64,000 bases of DNA, taken from assembly GCA_018257865.1 (NCBI GenBank), contig JAEUBA010000014.1:310001-374000 (forward strand), written 5' to 3'. Positions 52,605 through 63,800 of the stretch are shown here, piece after piece (the stretch's first letter is position 1; each line of letters starts with the position of its first letter). The notes beneath the pieces were generated by a model. The model saw only the letters and a program-made list of their open reading frames with translations. It was not told the DNA's origin and searched no databases. Position numbers and translations under genes: made by a program. This DNA is from Stereocaulon alpinum (lineage: Eukaryota; Ascomycota; Lecanoromycetes; Lecanorales; Stereocaulaceae).

Positions 52605-54433
52605 CTAACCATGTTTTTCGTGCTGGGTTTTCTCATAAGCGGTAGCGTGCCTATCGCCACTGATACCCGTGTGCTGTTCTCCTGTGCTGCCACCGCTGCT
52701 TCCATCTGGATCCCTGCCCATCAACATATCCTTCTGCTGCGCGATACCATGTCGTTCATGCTGCGGCATGTCGATCCCATCTTCTTTCTGCGGCGTGTCC
52801 GTCGTCGGCTGCCATGCGAGATAGTCTCTCCTGACCTCGACGTAATCGTATGCGAATTCACCAAGTTGGTCGTCGTCCATGCCTAGTAGTTCGGCTTCTT
52901 CTGAGGCGCGGAGGTGGAGGCCGGGGATGAGGTTTATGCCTGCGGCGAGGAGCCAGGAGATGGCGAAGGACCAGCCTATGGCGGCGCAGATGTAGGCGAT
53001 TTGTACGTAGAGTTGGCGCCAGTTGTGGTCGATCCATCCGCCAGTGATGATGCCGGTGTTGACACCGTCGAGGCCGATGATGTATGTTGCGCCGAAGAGG
53101 GCGTTGGCTAATAGACCAAGTATGCCGGCTACACCGTGCTCGGCGAAGACGTCCATTGCGTCGTCGATGCGGATCCAGTATTTTACTGTGAAGGAGGTCA
53201 GTTGGGCGGTCAAGAATGGTTGCCGATCAGAGGACAGGTGAGGGACGTACTCTTGGTGCTGTAATTGCACACGATGCCTGTGACAATACCTAGAACAACT
53301 GAGCCCCAGGCTGTGCAGTATCCGGAGGCCGGGGTAGCAGCGACAAGACCAGAGATTGCGCCTGAGCACCAGCCGACCATCGACCACTTCCTTGCCAACC
53401 TCCAATCGAGGATTGTCCACGATGCAGCGGCAAACATGGCTGTCAAGTTGGTGTTCCAGCAGGCCTGGACGGCGCGGAGATTCGCACCGAACGAGGAACC
53501 GCCATTGAATCCTAGCCATCCGAACCATAGGAATGTGGTGCCCAAGACGATCAGGGAGACGTTGTGCGGGCGGAAGTTGGCCATCATCTTCTCCTGACGC
53601 TTACCCAGGACCAGCGAGTAAGCAAGAGCAGACAAACCGGATCCAATTTCGACGGGCCCGCCGCCGGCATAGTCCATGACGCCGTATTTGAAACCCCAGC
53701 CGTTGATGTTCCATGCCCAGCAGGCGATGGGGCAGTAGACGATTGTCGCCCAACAGAATATGAAGACCAGAAAAGGAAGCACTCGGCCGCGCTCAGCGAC
53801 AGCACCGGCAACGATAGCGGCTGTGGTAGCGCAGAATTGCATCTATATTACTTGGTCAATGTTCTGATAGAGGCCAAGAGCGAGACGGGCCGTACCTGGT
53901 AGAAACTATACAGTAATTCGGGAATCAAGGGCGAGCCAGGACTGGGGGCGCCGAGTGTGTTCATTAAACCAAAGTGCTTGAGATCGCCAATGAAGCCGCT
54001 CGTTCCTTGTGCCGAGAAGGCCAGAGAATAACCCCAGAAATACCATTGGAAAGTGATGACGGAAAACGAGGCCATGCAGACCCATATCATGGTCAGAGCA
54101 GACTTTCGCCGCGCCAGACCAGAGTATAGGAATCCTAGACCCGGTATCATGACCACCACCATGGCCGAAGCCACGATGATATAGGCCTGATCTCCTGAAG
54201 TGAACCATTGGTTGAGATTCTCCACGGCTGTGAGACATGTTAGTGCTAATTCTGAATTTCACTGCGGATATAGAGACGGGGACTTTTTGTGGGCTGTGCG
54301 TATACGCGCAATGGGGAAAGCTTGTCTTACAGGAATCACCACCGGTCAGGGCGTTTGTGCCATTGAAAGTGGTAGGAGCTCCAATCCATGAATAGTATGG
54401 AGCAAAGCCGCTGGGGGCCGGAAAGCTCGTCAT
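52605..54433 (-). CDS. Ammonium transporter, Amt/Mep family, Mep1/Mep3-like (Glu variant)
   Basis: Exons 54433-54331, 54227-53896, 53842-53251, 53185-52605 give 535 residues with about eleven membrane segments. Family motifs include AYIIVASAMVVVMIPGLGF at the first helix, AIVAGAVAERGR, and AEHGVAGILG. In the pore, the position of the first twin histidine is glutamate (GGGPVEIGSG, about residue 210) while the second histidine is kept (AEHG, about residue 359). This combination is characteristic of the fungal Mep1/Mep3-type, as opposed to Mep2-type high-affinity sensors with two histidines. The long cytosolic C-terminus is His/Gln/Gly-rich and ends HEKHG. GATA-type sites in the upstream region agree with nitrogen control. 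Confidence 0.95.
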
Positions 54434-56298
54434 TATGGCGGTTTAGTCAGAGGCTGAGTTAAAAGTGGTGGAGGGTCGCGTGCGTAGAATAAAACATATA
54501 AAGGAAAGAAGGAGGGAGGTTTTATAGCAGCCCTCTGAGGATAATTTGTCAAGTAGATGAAAGGCATGGGGGCAATTGGCTGGCTATATTTATTACTGTC
54601 TCGCAATGCACCGGTAGAGGCATGGGGATCCGTCATTTTGCCGGGTCAGAAAGTTCCTTATCAGGCCAAGCCTCGCATTCTAGGCATGGCATTTGGGCCA
54701 AGAGGCGTAACGGAAAGTCCCCAATTCGCAACGCCCACCATGCACCTACCGGGAGCTATCCCGCACTCCAGATCTGCAGCCTCATAGCGTGCCGATGGAG
54801 GCTCGCGTGCCGTATGCTTCCTGATTCCACTGTATGGATTCCATCGGTGCGGTGGGCCACGGAAAACCCAGTGTTTGCGTAGGAGTATAGCAACAGATAG
54901 GAGGCACGTTCCGAATTGACCCTTGCTTTCCGTCGAAGTTGAATACGGAACCATCGGCGGTAATTGGCTGTTGGAAAGCTTGAGTTACAATGCTTGGTTC
55001 GTAAGAGGTGACGTTATGGGAACCATTCATCGGGGCGTGTCGTGTGGGATGCAAGAATGATGACTTTGCTTTATGAAGTTCCATGCCGCCTGATTGGCTC
55101 CAGGGGTCCTTATCTATACGCCGAGCCACTAGCAATAGCGCCCGGAGCCAGATCATAGGTAGACCGTAGGAGCGTAGTACTAGTTGATCTTTCTCCCCAA
55201 AAGTCTCATCACCAGCGGTCCTCCACTTGACATCTCCCTCAAACAAATCCAAACAAGGATTTCTTCCTCTTGGCCGCCACGGCCGACAAGCTTTGTAATG
55301 AGTGACATTAAGCTCTATCTCGAAGACTTCCCTCGGCAATTATCTTGGCTTTGCCGTAGCCAAGTAGATACACATCTATTTGAGGCAATGTTCCGGTCTT
55401 TTGTCACGAGTATGACCCTTCCAAAAAGACCTCTATCACTTGGCCGCGACAATGATAATTGGACAGGACATGTCTACATTGAGTGACACCAAGACTCCGT
55501 CAAGGACCTCGCCTAGCTAGGAACGACAAGATGGACTTGACCAGTGACCACGAGGTAGCCAAGTAGATAACCATCTGTTATTCCCTCAAGCTATGGTCAT
55601 GACCTTGGAAAGGAGACCCTAACGCTTGGCCACGACGGCAACAGATCTCTGTAACCAAGGAACCATAATGAACAAGGACCAAGCGCGTGGGCTCATCAGA
55701 GAACAAGAGACGCTCCTGAATCTCTTAACCTCTGCTCGTCTTGGCTTCAAAGGAACTTGGTACATACCGTCTACTCTCCCTAATCCATTCACATTGTCAG
55801 TTGCATGAACGAATCTCTCATCGTCTACAATTACCATTAACGTCCCAAACATCATCTCGCTCTTCGCTGTCTTAGCCACCCGTTATAGCCGTCTTTCCTT
55901 TCTTCCACAAGACAAAGAGCACGCGACAGTAAAAGTCGAGTCCTCAACAACAAAGCATCAGTGACGTCCAGCTTCAAGAGGCGAGTCATTCCAGAGCGAA
56001 AGTATATTTAGCACAAAGAAATATGACTCTCTTCCGTCATCATCTCGTGTCTACCCATTTGTTGCTCTACGATCTCTTTCGATTGTTATTGCTAATCGCT
56101 AACCCTTTGACGGCGTTTCCATTTAATCGAGCTACATTCGCTTCGACGTCAATTCGTTCACCAAGAAGCCGGTCTTCTCTCTTATCTTCTGGCCATCGAG
56201 CCATTTCCTTCGCAACAGCGTTCTTATTATGTTGTTTCTCTACCATTGATCAATTGGCATTCGAATCCATAACCTGAAGCCCATCATAAGTCTCCCAA
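54434..56298. promoter_or_regulatory. Long upstream region of the ammonium transporter with GATA sites and a degenerate repeat
   Basis: 1.9 kb between divergent genes. HGATAR-type GATA-factor sites (AreA/Gln3 consensus) occur at 54658-54663 (TTATCA, i.e. TGATAA), 54895-54900 (AGATAG), 55110-55115 (TTATCT, i.e. AGATAA), 55314-55319 and 55564-55569. A degenerate ~170-200-bp repeat occupies about 55,269-55,660. A 185-codon minus frame (55339-54782) lacks an ATG start and looks like nothing known. Confidence 0.5.
55269..55660. repeat. Degenerate direct repeat, period about 170-200 bp
   Basis: CTTGGCCGCCACGG at 55269, CTTGGCCGCGACAA at 55438 and CTTGGCCACGACGG at 55624 recur. GTAGCCAAGTAGATA occurs at 55356 and 55555, followed each time by CATCT. 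Intervening sequence (CTATGGTCATGACCTT against GAGTATGACCCTT) is also alike. About two and a half diverged copies. Confidence 0.65.
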
Positions 56299-57600
56299 AT
56301 GGGTGTCTCCAAACCTCAATTCACGCCGTTCGAACCATCAAGCCTCCGCATTCTCTCCGGGCCTCTTTCCCCAGCCAGTCCGCTCACACCGACCCGAACG
56401 CAGCTTCACTTTCCCATTTTACCGAGTCCGCGATCAATGACCTTCGGCGCCAGCATCTCAAGCATCAAGATTACGGTCTCAGCGCCCCCAAACACGATGC
56501 CCTGGGTTTGGTCTTGCCACAAGTGCCACACTCGCTATGCTCTGGGAGCTACTCGTAGATGTCTTCATGATGGCCACTACTTCTGCGGCGGCACTACGGT
56601 TGACAAGATCACTGGCAGAACAAAGAAGCACAGGGCATGCGCCAGTGAATTCGACTACATTGGCTGGGAAGATTTTGGTATGTGGAAAAGAGCACAAAGG
56701 CAGATACAAAAGCCGCGCTTCAAGCACTGCGAGGACCAATGTGATTTTCCGAGCGCCTGCCACTGGAAAGCTCGACACGCTCCCAAGAAAACCGTCAATT
56801 TCGAATTCCTTAACCCGACATGTCTCGGAACCGAAACAAAGACAACACCGAAGCCAGACACCTCCGCAAAGAAAACACGCCTCTACATTAACCGCCTCAT
56901 CAAATCAGCGGAAAAGCGCACCTCACAACTAACGACTCTTTTATCAACAATGGACGAAGAGTCTAATTTTACCTCCACCCCTGGCTACGTTCCGCCACCC
57001 ACAACCACGTCTACACCGCCGAAACTGCCAGAACTCAACGGCCTAGGTCTCAGCTTCCCAGTCATGGACTTCTCCAGCCTCGAAAAAGACCCCACCGACC
57101 CCCACCACACAACCAACAACCCCCCACCACTAATCATCCCCCCACAAAGCCTCCCGCCCCCACCATCCGCCATCGTCTCAGCCGTCGCCGAAAACGAACA
57201 CCTAGACGTCGACATGACAGACTGGATATCAAAACCCGACTCCTCCCCAACCTCCCACCCCCACCCAAACCGTAACCTCCTCGCCCAACAAATCCCCTTC
57301 GATTTCAGCATCGCCACCACAACCATCGACACCGACACCGACTCCTCTTCCTCCTCCTCCCTCGCAGACGACGAATCGTCTCCTGTTTCTCCGCCCAAAA
57401 GCGCTTGGGAATGGACGGCGGGCGATATTGGGATTGCGTTGAGTCCGCCTATGAAGAGGGTGTGTGATGAGATTTGGGATGAGCAGATGGAGGTCGCGGA
57501 GGAGGTTGATATGGGGTGTGAGGAGGAGGGGGTGGGGGTGGGGGTTGTTATGGTTTGGGAGGTAGAGGGAAGGGGGGTGGAGAGGGGTGTTAGTGTTTGA
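56299..57600 (+). CDS. Uncharacterised Cys/His-rich protein with disordered C-terminal half
   Basis: A single exon of 433 codons from ATG 56299. An N-terminal Ser/Pro-rich region leads to a compact Cys/His segment (about residues 70-155): WSCHKCHTRYALGATRRCLH, then FCGG, RACASEFDYIGW, KHCEDQCDFPSACHW. The spacing suggests bound zinc but matches no family I can name. The C-terminal half is Pro/Thr/Ser-rich with acidic patches and looks disordered. The last ~45 codons are strongly G/T-biased (repeats of GGGGGTG type), giving a Val/Gly/Glu-rich end that may be poorly conserved. A nuclear regulatory role is possible, without direct evidence. Confidence 0.7.
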   Translation: MGVSKPQFTPFEPSSLRILSGPLSPASPLTPTRTQLHFPILPSPRSMTFGASISSIKITVSAPPNTMPWVWSCHKCHTRYALGATRRCLHDGHYFCGGTTVDKITGRTKKHRACASEFDYIGWEDFGMWKRAQRQIQKPRFKHCEDQCDFPSACHWKARHAPKKTVNFEFLNPTCLGTETKTTPKPDTSAKKTRLYINRLIKSAEKRTSQLTTLLSTMDEESNFTSTPGYVPPPTTTSTPPKLPELNGLGLSFPVMDFSSLEKDPTDPHHTTNNPPPLIIPPQSLPPPPSAIVSAVAENEHLDVDMTDWISKPDSSPTSHPHPNRNLLAQQIPFDFSIATTTIDTDTDSSSSSSLADDESSPVSPPKSAWEWTAGDIGIALSPPMKRVCDEIWDEQMEVAEEVDMGCEEEGVGVGVVMVWEVEGRGVERGVSV

Positions 57601-58097
57601 GAAATGAGCGGGTTGTGGGTGGTTGGGGGATAGGGTATTTGTAGTGTATTACTAGCCATCAATCAAGCCATTCCATCATATCCTTCTATTGGAGCCTCCA
57701 TGAAAACGATTCCCTAATATCCAGAACTGCTAGGTAAGCTCGCCTCCTTGTCACACTCTGGAAAAATCCCCCTCCAACATATAGCCTGCAGCATATGTCC
57801 ATGAGCCGGCAACTGTCGATGTCCTGCTTATATCTTTTGGGGAAACGTCCCTTTTCCAAGATGCCGTTGATCGATTGCGGCGAGGTTTGACTCGTGACTT
57901 GAAGGGTTTCTTCCAGTGGAGTGAGGGTGTAAATAATGATGATCTTGGATGGACGTTCTGATTGTTATGTGCTAGGTTTTGATTTTGATTTTGATATTGC
58001 TTTTACCTTCCTGTGCTTTCCTATACACACTCATTTCCCTGCTCCCACGTTATCAAGCTCTCATTCTCCAATCCGTCCATAACTTTGGATTACTGCT
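57601..58097. other. Intergenic, convergent 3' ends
   Basis: About 500 bp between convergent genes; AT-rich near 57,950-58,000 (TTTTGAT repeats); no gene seen. Confidence 0.5.
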
Positions 58098-59903
58098 CTA
58101 GCAAACAGTGCGATGGACCCCCTTATTCATCGGTCTCTGCGCCTTATGCTTGTTCTGATGATCGTGCCCCTTACTCTGCATCTGCTTCTCGACACCTACC
58201 GCCCCTGGCTGGAACGCAGACAGATCCATAGGGTCAGAACTCATTACCTGTTCTGTTGTCCCAATGATATCTGAAATCAGTCTGTCAAGTAGATCCATGC
58301 TCATGCTCTCTCTGACCACCACGCGTAGGATTTCGGTTTTGTCACATTTGGGAGGCAGAGGGTAGTTGGGGATGATGTATTGTTTTGCGCGGAGGAGGGT
58401 GGAGATGGTTGCTTGTTTGATGTGGGGGTACTCCTTTTTGAATTCGTCGGAGAAGCGGAAAGCTACGACGGGAAGACCGGCGTTGTAGTCTGCGCTGGAT
58501 TCAATTTCCTTGCTGAAGGAGACGTCTTTGGGGTCGCCCATTACGTGCTTGCCTTTCGGACGGTGAATGTCGCTGACGCAGGTGTACCAGCCTGTTGCTT
58601 CGAGGGACTTGCTCAAAAGACGGGCATTGGCTAGGCAATTCTCCATGATGGCTCGAAAGCCCTTGAAGCCGAGATGGATCAGGTTGTAGTATTGGGCTAT
58701 GATTTGGGCACCAGGGCGGGAGAAGTTGAGCGTGTAGGACTCTTCTGTGCCGCCGAGGTAGTGGAGTTCGAAGATCAAGTGCTTGGGGAGGTAGGATTCG
58801 TCGCGCCAGATGATCCAGCCTACGCCGGCGTAGACGAGACCGAATTTGTGGCCCGATGTGTTGATGGACTTGACGCGGGGAAGTTCGAAGTCCCTGTCCG
58901 CTGTCAGCTTATCCACCGTCGCTACAAGGCGTTCAGGCGACTAACCATTTTGGCCCGCCAGCATGCGCATAAGTAAATGGAGCGATGAACCCTCCACTGG
59001 CAGCATCCACATGAATGGGGATATCAACCCCAGTATTCTTCTCATACTCATCCAAGATCTTCGAGATCTCCTCCACAGGTTCATAGTGCCCCGTATAGGT
59101 GCTTCCCATGATCACGAATACACCAATGGTATTCTCATCGATGTTCTTCTTCACGAGCTCGGGGTCGAGCCTGAAGAGACTGTCCTCGCTAACATCCAGG
59201 ATCCTTGCCTCAACCTCAAAGTAGCGAGCGAACTTTTCCAACGCTACTTGAGCATTGGAGCCCATGATGATGTTGGGCTTGCTTTTGTCCTTTCCCTCTT
59301 TATCACGCTTCTCCTGCCAACGACGCTTCATAGCTAGTCCTCCAAGATGAATGGCCTCAGAGGAGCCAGTAGTAGCGGATCCAATAGCGGTCTCGCCCTT
59401 CTGTACGCCCCAAAGGTGAGCGATGATAGACACACAGCGAGCATGCATAGCCATCATAGCCGGGTATTCATCGGCATCAGACATGTTCTTCGAAAGATTC
59501 TCCACCATCAATGCTTCAGCCTCACGCTCCATGTATGTCCCAACGAAGCTTGCCAAGTTCAGATTGGGGCGGCCGTCAAGGTCCAGTTCATCTTTCAACA
59601 TCTGGTGCACGGCATCTGCAGGGGCACCCTCCTGTGGGATCTTGAACTTAGAAAGCTCCTGCTGAGAGGCATATCGGGAGGAGTAGGGGGTGACGGATGA
59701 GACGGCGGACTTGGTGTGAACATGGTGGTTCTGAGCTTTGGAGGGGTGGTCGTGAAGGGTGTGGATGAGTTGTTCAGGGTCGACCTGGACAACGTTAGCT
59801 GGTCATTGAGAGAATGGGTAGAGGACGAGTATATTGGTGCTAGGATACTCAAGTTGTAGGAATGTCTGTGTTATGAGGCACTTACGTGTCGTGCAAGAGA
59901 CAT
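58098..59903 (-). CDS. GAD1: Glutamate decarboxylase
   Basis: Exons 59903-59886 (18 nt), 59784-58946, 58893-58098 give 550 residues. The enzyme decarboxylates L-glutamate to GABA, the entry to the GABA shunt. Group II PLP decarboxylase motifs are present: GSATTGSSEAIHLGGLAMKR, IHVDAASGGFIAPF with the cofactor-ring aspartate, and SINTSGHKFGLVYAG with the Schiff-base lysine near residue 302. The second intron (GTTAGT, GACAG) falls inside the tryptophan codon of GPKWDFELPRV. The first exon is tiny (MSLARH); its acceptor is preceded by a good branch site, GCTAACG. The C-terminus is a basic, Gln/His/Lys-rich tail, where some family members bind calmodulin; no firm claim is made here. Confidence 0.95.
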
Positions 59904-60827
59904 GACGAGGATCGGGGTCGAAGCAAGCTTCTAGATGTGTGGTATTGAGACTCGAGGGTTGAAATTCGTGACGGATGCTTATGGAATTTGTAATGTGTCT
60001 CTTGAAGGTTGTAGAAGAATAACAAGGCGGACACCTGGTAGAGATTTCACTCGAGGAGAAGTGGTTGCAGTGTGACCAAGTTGGGGGGCCTCAATTGGAT
60101 GTGCAACCCGTCAGGTCCGGAGGGTTGCCCTGCAAAACTTGGCAAACAGATCGACAGGCAACGTCATGCCGGCAGTGCTTGAAAATGAAAGCTCCGGCTC
60201 TCCCGCGCATGACGGAACCCTACTGTAAACCTAACCCATCTCCCATCTCGTTAGCACTGGATAGTTCTTTGTGGATCTCTCGGCCGAGGTCCCTGGTCGC
60301 GTATAATGCTTGTAATTACTACGTGTAATTAACATTATTCTAGTAGTATAAGTGCATAGCTCGTGGAAGTTTTCCGGGTGGCTGGAGTGTGCTGGGCTTG
60401 TGGGTAACCAAACAATCCGTAGTTCTGCACTGGGCCGGATATTCTGCGCACCGTATTGACACCGCAGACTCTCATCTCAAAGACTCATAACCGGTGATGA
60501 ACTCATGGAGCGCGTTAAGCTCTAGAGTCCCATAGCCAAAATCCTCTTCGAACGGCTTGTAGTTAGGAAGTTATTAGCTTTTGAGTAAGCCTCAAGCGAA
60601 TTGATTCTTTCGTCACTCGCGAGCTGGGGCACCTTGAGATATCTCACTTGGCGCTCAGGGGCTCATGGTATGCCTCTATCCCTTAGAATAGGAGCTATTG
60701 AGCTGTTTGTGATTAGGAGTGCCATGTTGCACCCTTTCTCTACTGCAAAAGGGTATCATACAATCAATGTTCGCTAAAGTCGCTTCACCAAAGAGTAGTC
60801 ATAGGATCCAGAGACGCTGAGCACCTG
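59904..60827. promoter_or_regulatory. Upstream region of glutamate decarboxylase; 3' flank of the channel gene
   Basis: 924 bp without genes. It contains a perfect inverted repeat TAATTAC-TACGT-GTAATTA at 60313-60331, about 410 bp upstream of the decarboxylase start. Otherwise no recognised element. Confidence 0.4.
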
Positions 60828-63800
60828 CTAGAGCTCGATCAAGTCCACCTCGGAGAAATCAGGCGGGCTCTTTCTATACACAACCCTCCCCTTCCCATCC
60901 AAACCCGTGAACTCGTTGCTTACCCAAATGTGGCTCGAAAACTCCTTGGTCCTCAAGATCTCATCATCACTCACCCCCAAATCGTCTCTAGGAATCCAGA
61001 TCACTGGCCTCCTTGCCCTTAAAGCCTCATGTTGGAACGCGCGCTGGACCAGCTTATCGCGCTCGTCAGGCGTGAGGTCCTCGATTTCATCATTGATGCC
61101 GGCGAAGAGCGCTTCACCGATAGCATTCGTGCCGGAACGCCCTTGGGCCTCGAGGTCTTTTGTGGGAGGCGTTCGGGGTTGGCGAGGGTGTGGACGCTGG
61201 CGTGGGGATTTGAAGGCAGGGGATTTCGGGTACTTGTTTCGAGAACGGTCTGCCCAGGAACTCCTAGCGGGTATTACATGGCCTACGGCTTCGGGGACGA
61301 GGATGCTTAGGTTGCTGAGATCGAGTCGTCCGCGGTCAGGATGAGCTCTGATATCTTGCATTTCAATGGCCTCCGGATCTCTCTCTTCGCCTGCAGAGCG
61401 ACGCTCGTGCTCTATGAGCACGTCATTGATGTTATCGCCCGACTGTTCGCCCTCTTCCATGTTCCACTGCTTTTCGTGTGCTTGTGCAAACTCTTCATCG
61501 CGCTCCACGGCGTCATCTTCGAGGGTGATAGGTAAGTATCTCAACAAGGGGCTAAAGGCCCTGTTGAGAAGCCATTGATAAAGCACGGTGAAAAAGAGCA
61601 CGACGACCATGATGATGCCTTGCACCTTGCATGGTGTGCCAAAAGCATCCCCGTTGTCTGTTGCTTCCTTCACTAGGAAGAACAGACCGATAAGAACAAG
61701 CTCCATGACATACAGGCCTGTGAAGAGCTGATTGATCGCCGTTGGGAAGAGCAGGCCCCCAGTATCGAAGCGAAACTTGGTCACATAGAGCGTGTTGTAA
61801 CGGTAGACAAGCCAAAAGAAACTGAATGTGATGATATTGAAGACGAGAATGAGCGGCGATATGACAGAGTAGATCAGCCCTAGAAAGAATACAATCAGAC
61901 ATTCTGCCTCATATGAGTTGGACTGGGATAATACGGACCAATACAAGCCAAGTTGGTATACACTGGGAAGAAGGATCCCCATTGCATGTTCGGCAGGTTG
62001 ACCTGTCGCCGCCACTTTTGTCTCGCAGTACTATCAAGCAACGGAGCCAAAACGAACCACTGTATTAGTTCCCCTGCCTGGGCAAGAGCTCCAGCGCCGA
62101 CAGTTAGAGCTTGTAGCAGTAAGTAGGAGAAGAAGTAATTTGATGATTTCGGCAAATCTTCGGCCAGACGAGCTGGTGCAGTTTCTGGGCTATGAGCGAT
62201 CTCGTCGATGACAACGGTGATTGCAGATGAGATTGAGACCACGAGAAAGACTTGAAAGAACAGAAAGGCGAAGTAGTACCTCTGCACACTCAATTCCACC
62301 GCCATGCCCGTATGGTCACCTTGAGTCTTAGCGAGGAACCGTAGGATGAGGGGTAGAAGGACCAAGAGCAGAGCGAGAAGTCCTGGAGGCAGAACACCTT
62401 GGATCGCGAATTTCAGCACATTCGGAATCTTCTTGAGCCATTCTAACCACTTGTAATTGTCTCCGAGCTCGTTAAGATTCGCCAGTGCACCTGTGAACGA
62501 GACGGGGATTGCCCATCCGATCACCATGCCCACAATGATAATAACCACGGCGCTTGTCCGAATGTAGGACTCCCACCACCTGATGGACATATTGTCCCAA
62601 ATGACATCGTCCGGAGAGATTTCAACGGCCCTCGGCGCCATTTGGGCAGGTGTGTGGTGGCTAACAGCTTGACAAGCCATGTGCGCAGCGACCTGGTGAT
62701 TAAATTGTATGAAGGCGGAATTCAACAACGGATACTTTTCCGGCTCGCGCTGATCCTGTTCGATCTCTAGGTTCAGGCGAGCTACTTCTCTTCGGTAGTA
62801 ATCGATTGTGTCAACCTTCTTTCCCAATAAAGGCAGCGAGATCATCCATTGCCAGCCAAATATAGGAAGCCGCATGGTTTCGCGATCCTTGTCTCTTAGA
62901 TATTTCTTCCATAGCGGCTTCCCACTGTTGGGGTTATAATCTTCGTTGAAGGCGACCGGGTATGTTCCTGCCTTGATTTCACCCGCTCTACTCTTTGTCG
63001 ATCTGGACTGTTTCGATGGCTTGTTCCCCTTTTCTAGGCCTATATGGGAATCTGGGCCATTGACTGTTGCTTGAGGATTGCACCCTGGAGTCATCGGACT
63101 CGGACGACCTAGTGGGAACTCATCTTCTTCTAAGCCATGGGGGGTAGGGCTGGGAACTCCGTAGGGTTTGACTTTTCCTCGCTTCCAGAATTTCAGCCTG
63201 GACATATGAATATCACCAACTCCGCCAAGACCCTGGGGCTGGTGCAGAACATCCGAATTGACGGAGTTTCTGTTGACCCTCGAATCGACTGGTGCGCCAT
63301 CGATGCCTAGACCTTGATGTCCCGCGTTCGATTGTGAACCTGAGTGTACTGCACCGTCCTGTGAAACGCCATGCTTCATCGTGATATCATTGGATATTCC
63401 TCGTACGCTTGGGTCTTGATTTCTTCGACTTGCATCGTGGGCTTTATGGTGGCCAGCTTCAGGAGATACGGAGCGTGACCGCGAACCATCGAAGCGAAGT
63501 TTGGCCCTTGCCTCACTCCTAGTATCTGCTGTGTTGGGAACAAAGCCTCCTGTTGTGTTTAATCGCTCATCAATATTCTTTCCAACATGCCTCAAGCCGC
63601 CAAAGACGGTCTTCCCAACAGTACCGATTCCGTGCCCAACAGCGTCCACTCCTTGTCCTAGGATAGGGACTGGGAGTATATGAATTTTTCGGTCTAGAGA
63701 CTGCTCCTTCCAAGGCTCACATGAAGACTCAGCTAGTGCCTCTTCGATCGTGTGCCGCACTTGATGTGGGTCGCCGGAGCTGATTCCATCGACTTGGGCC

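Noticed and set aside
54782..55339. 185-codon minus-strand frame
   Set aside because: No ATG start, no recognisable motif, overlaps a degenerate repeat and promoter region; a frame of this length is expected about once by chance in 64 kb.
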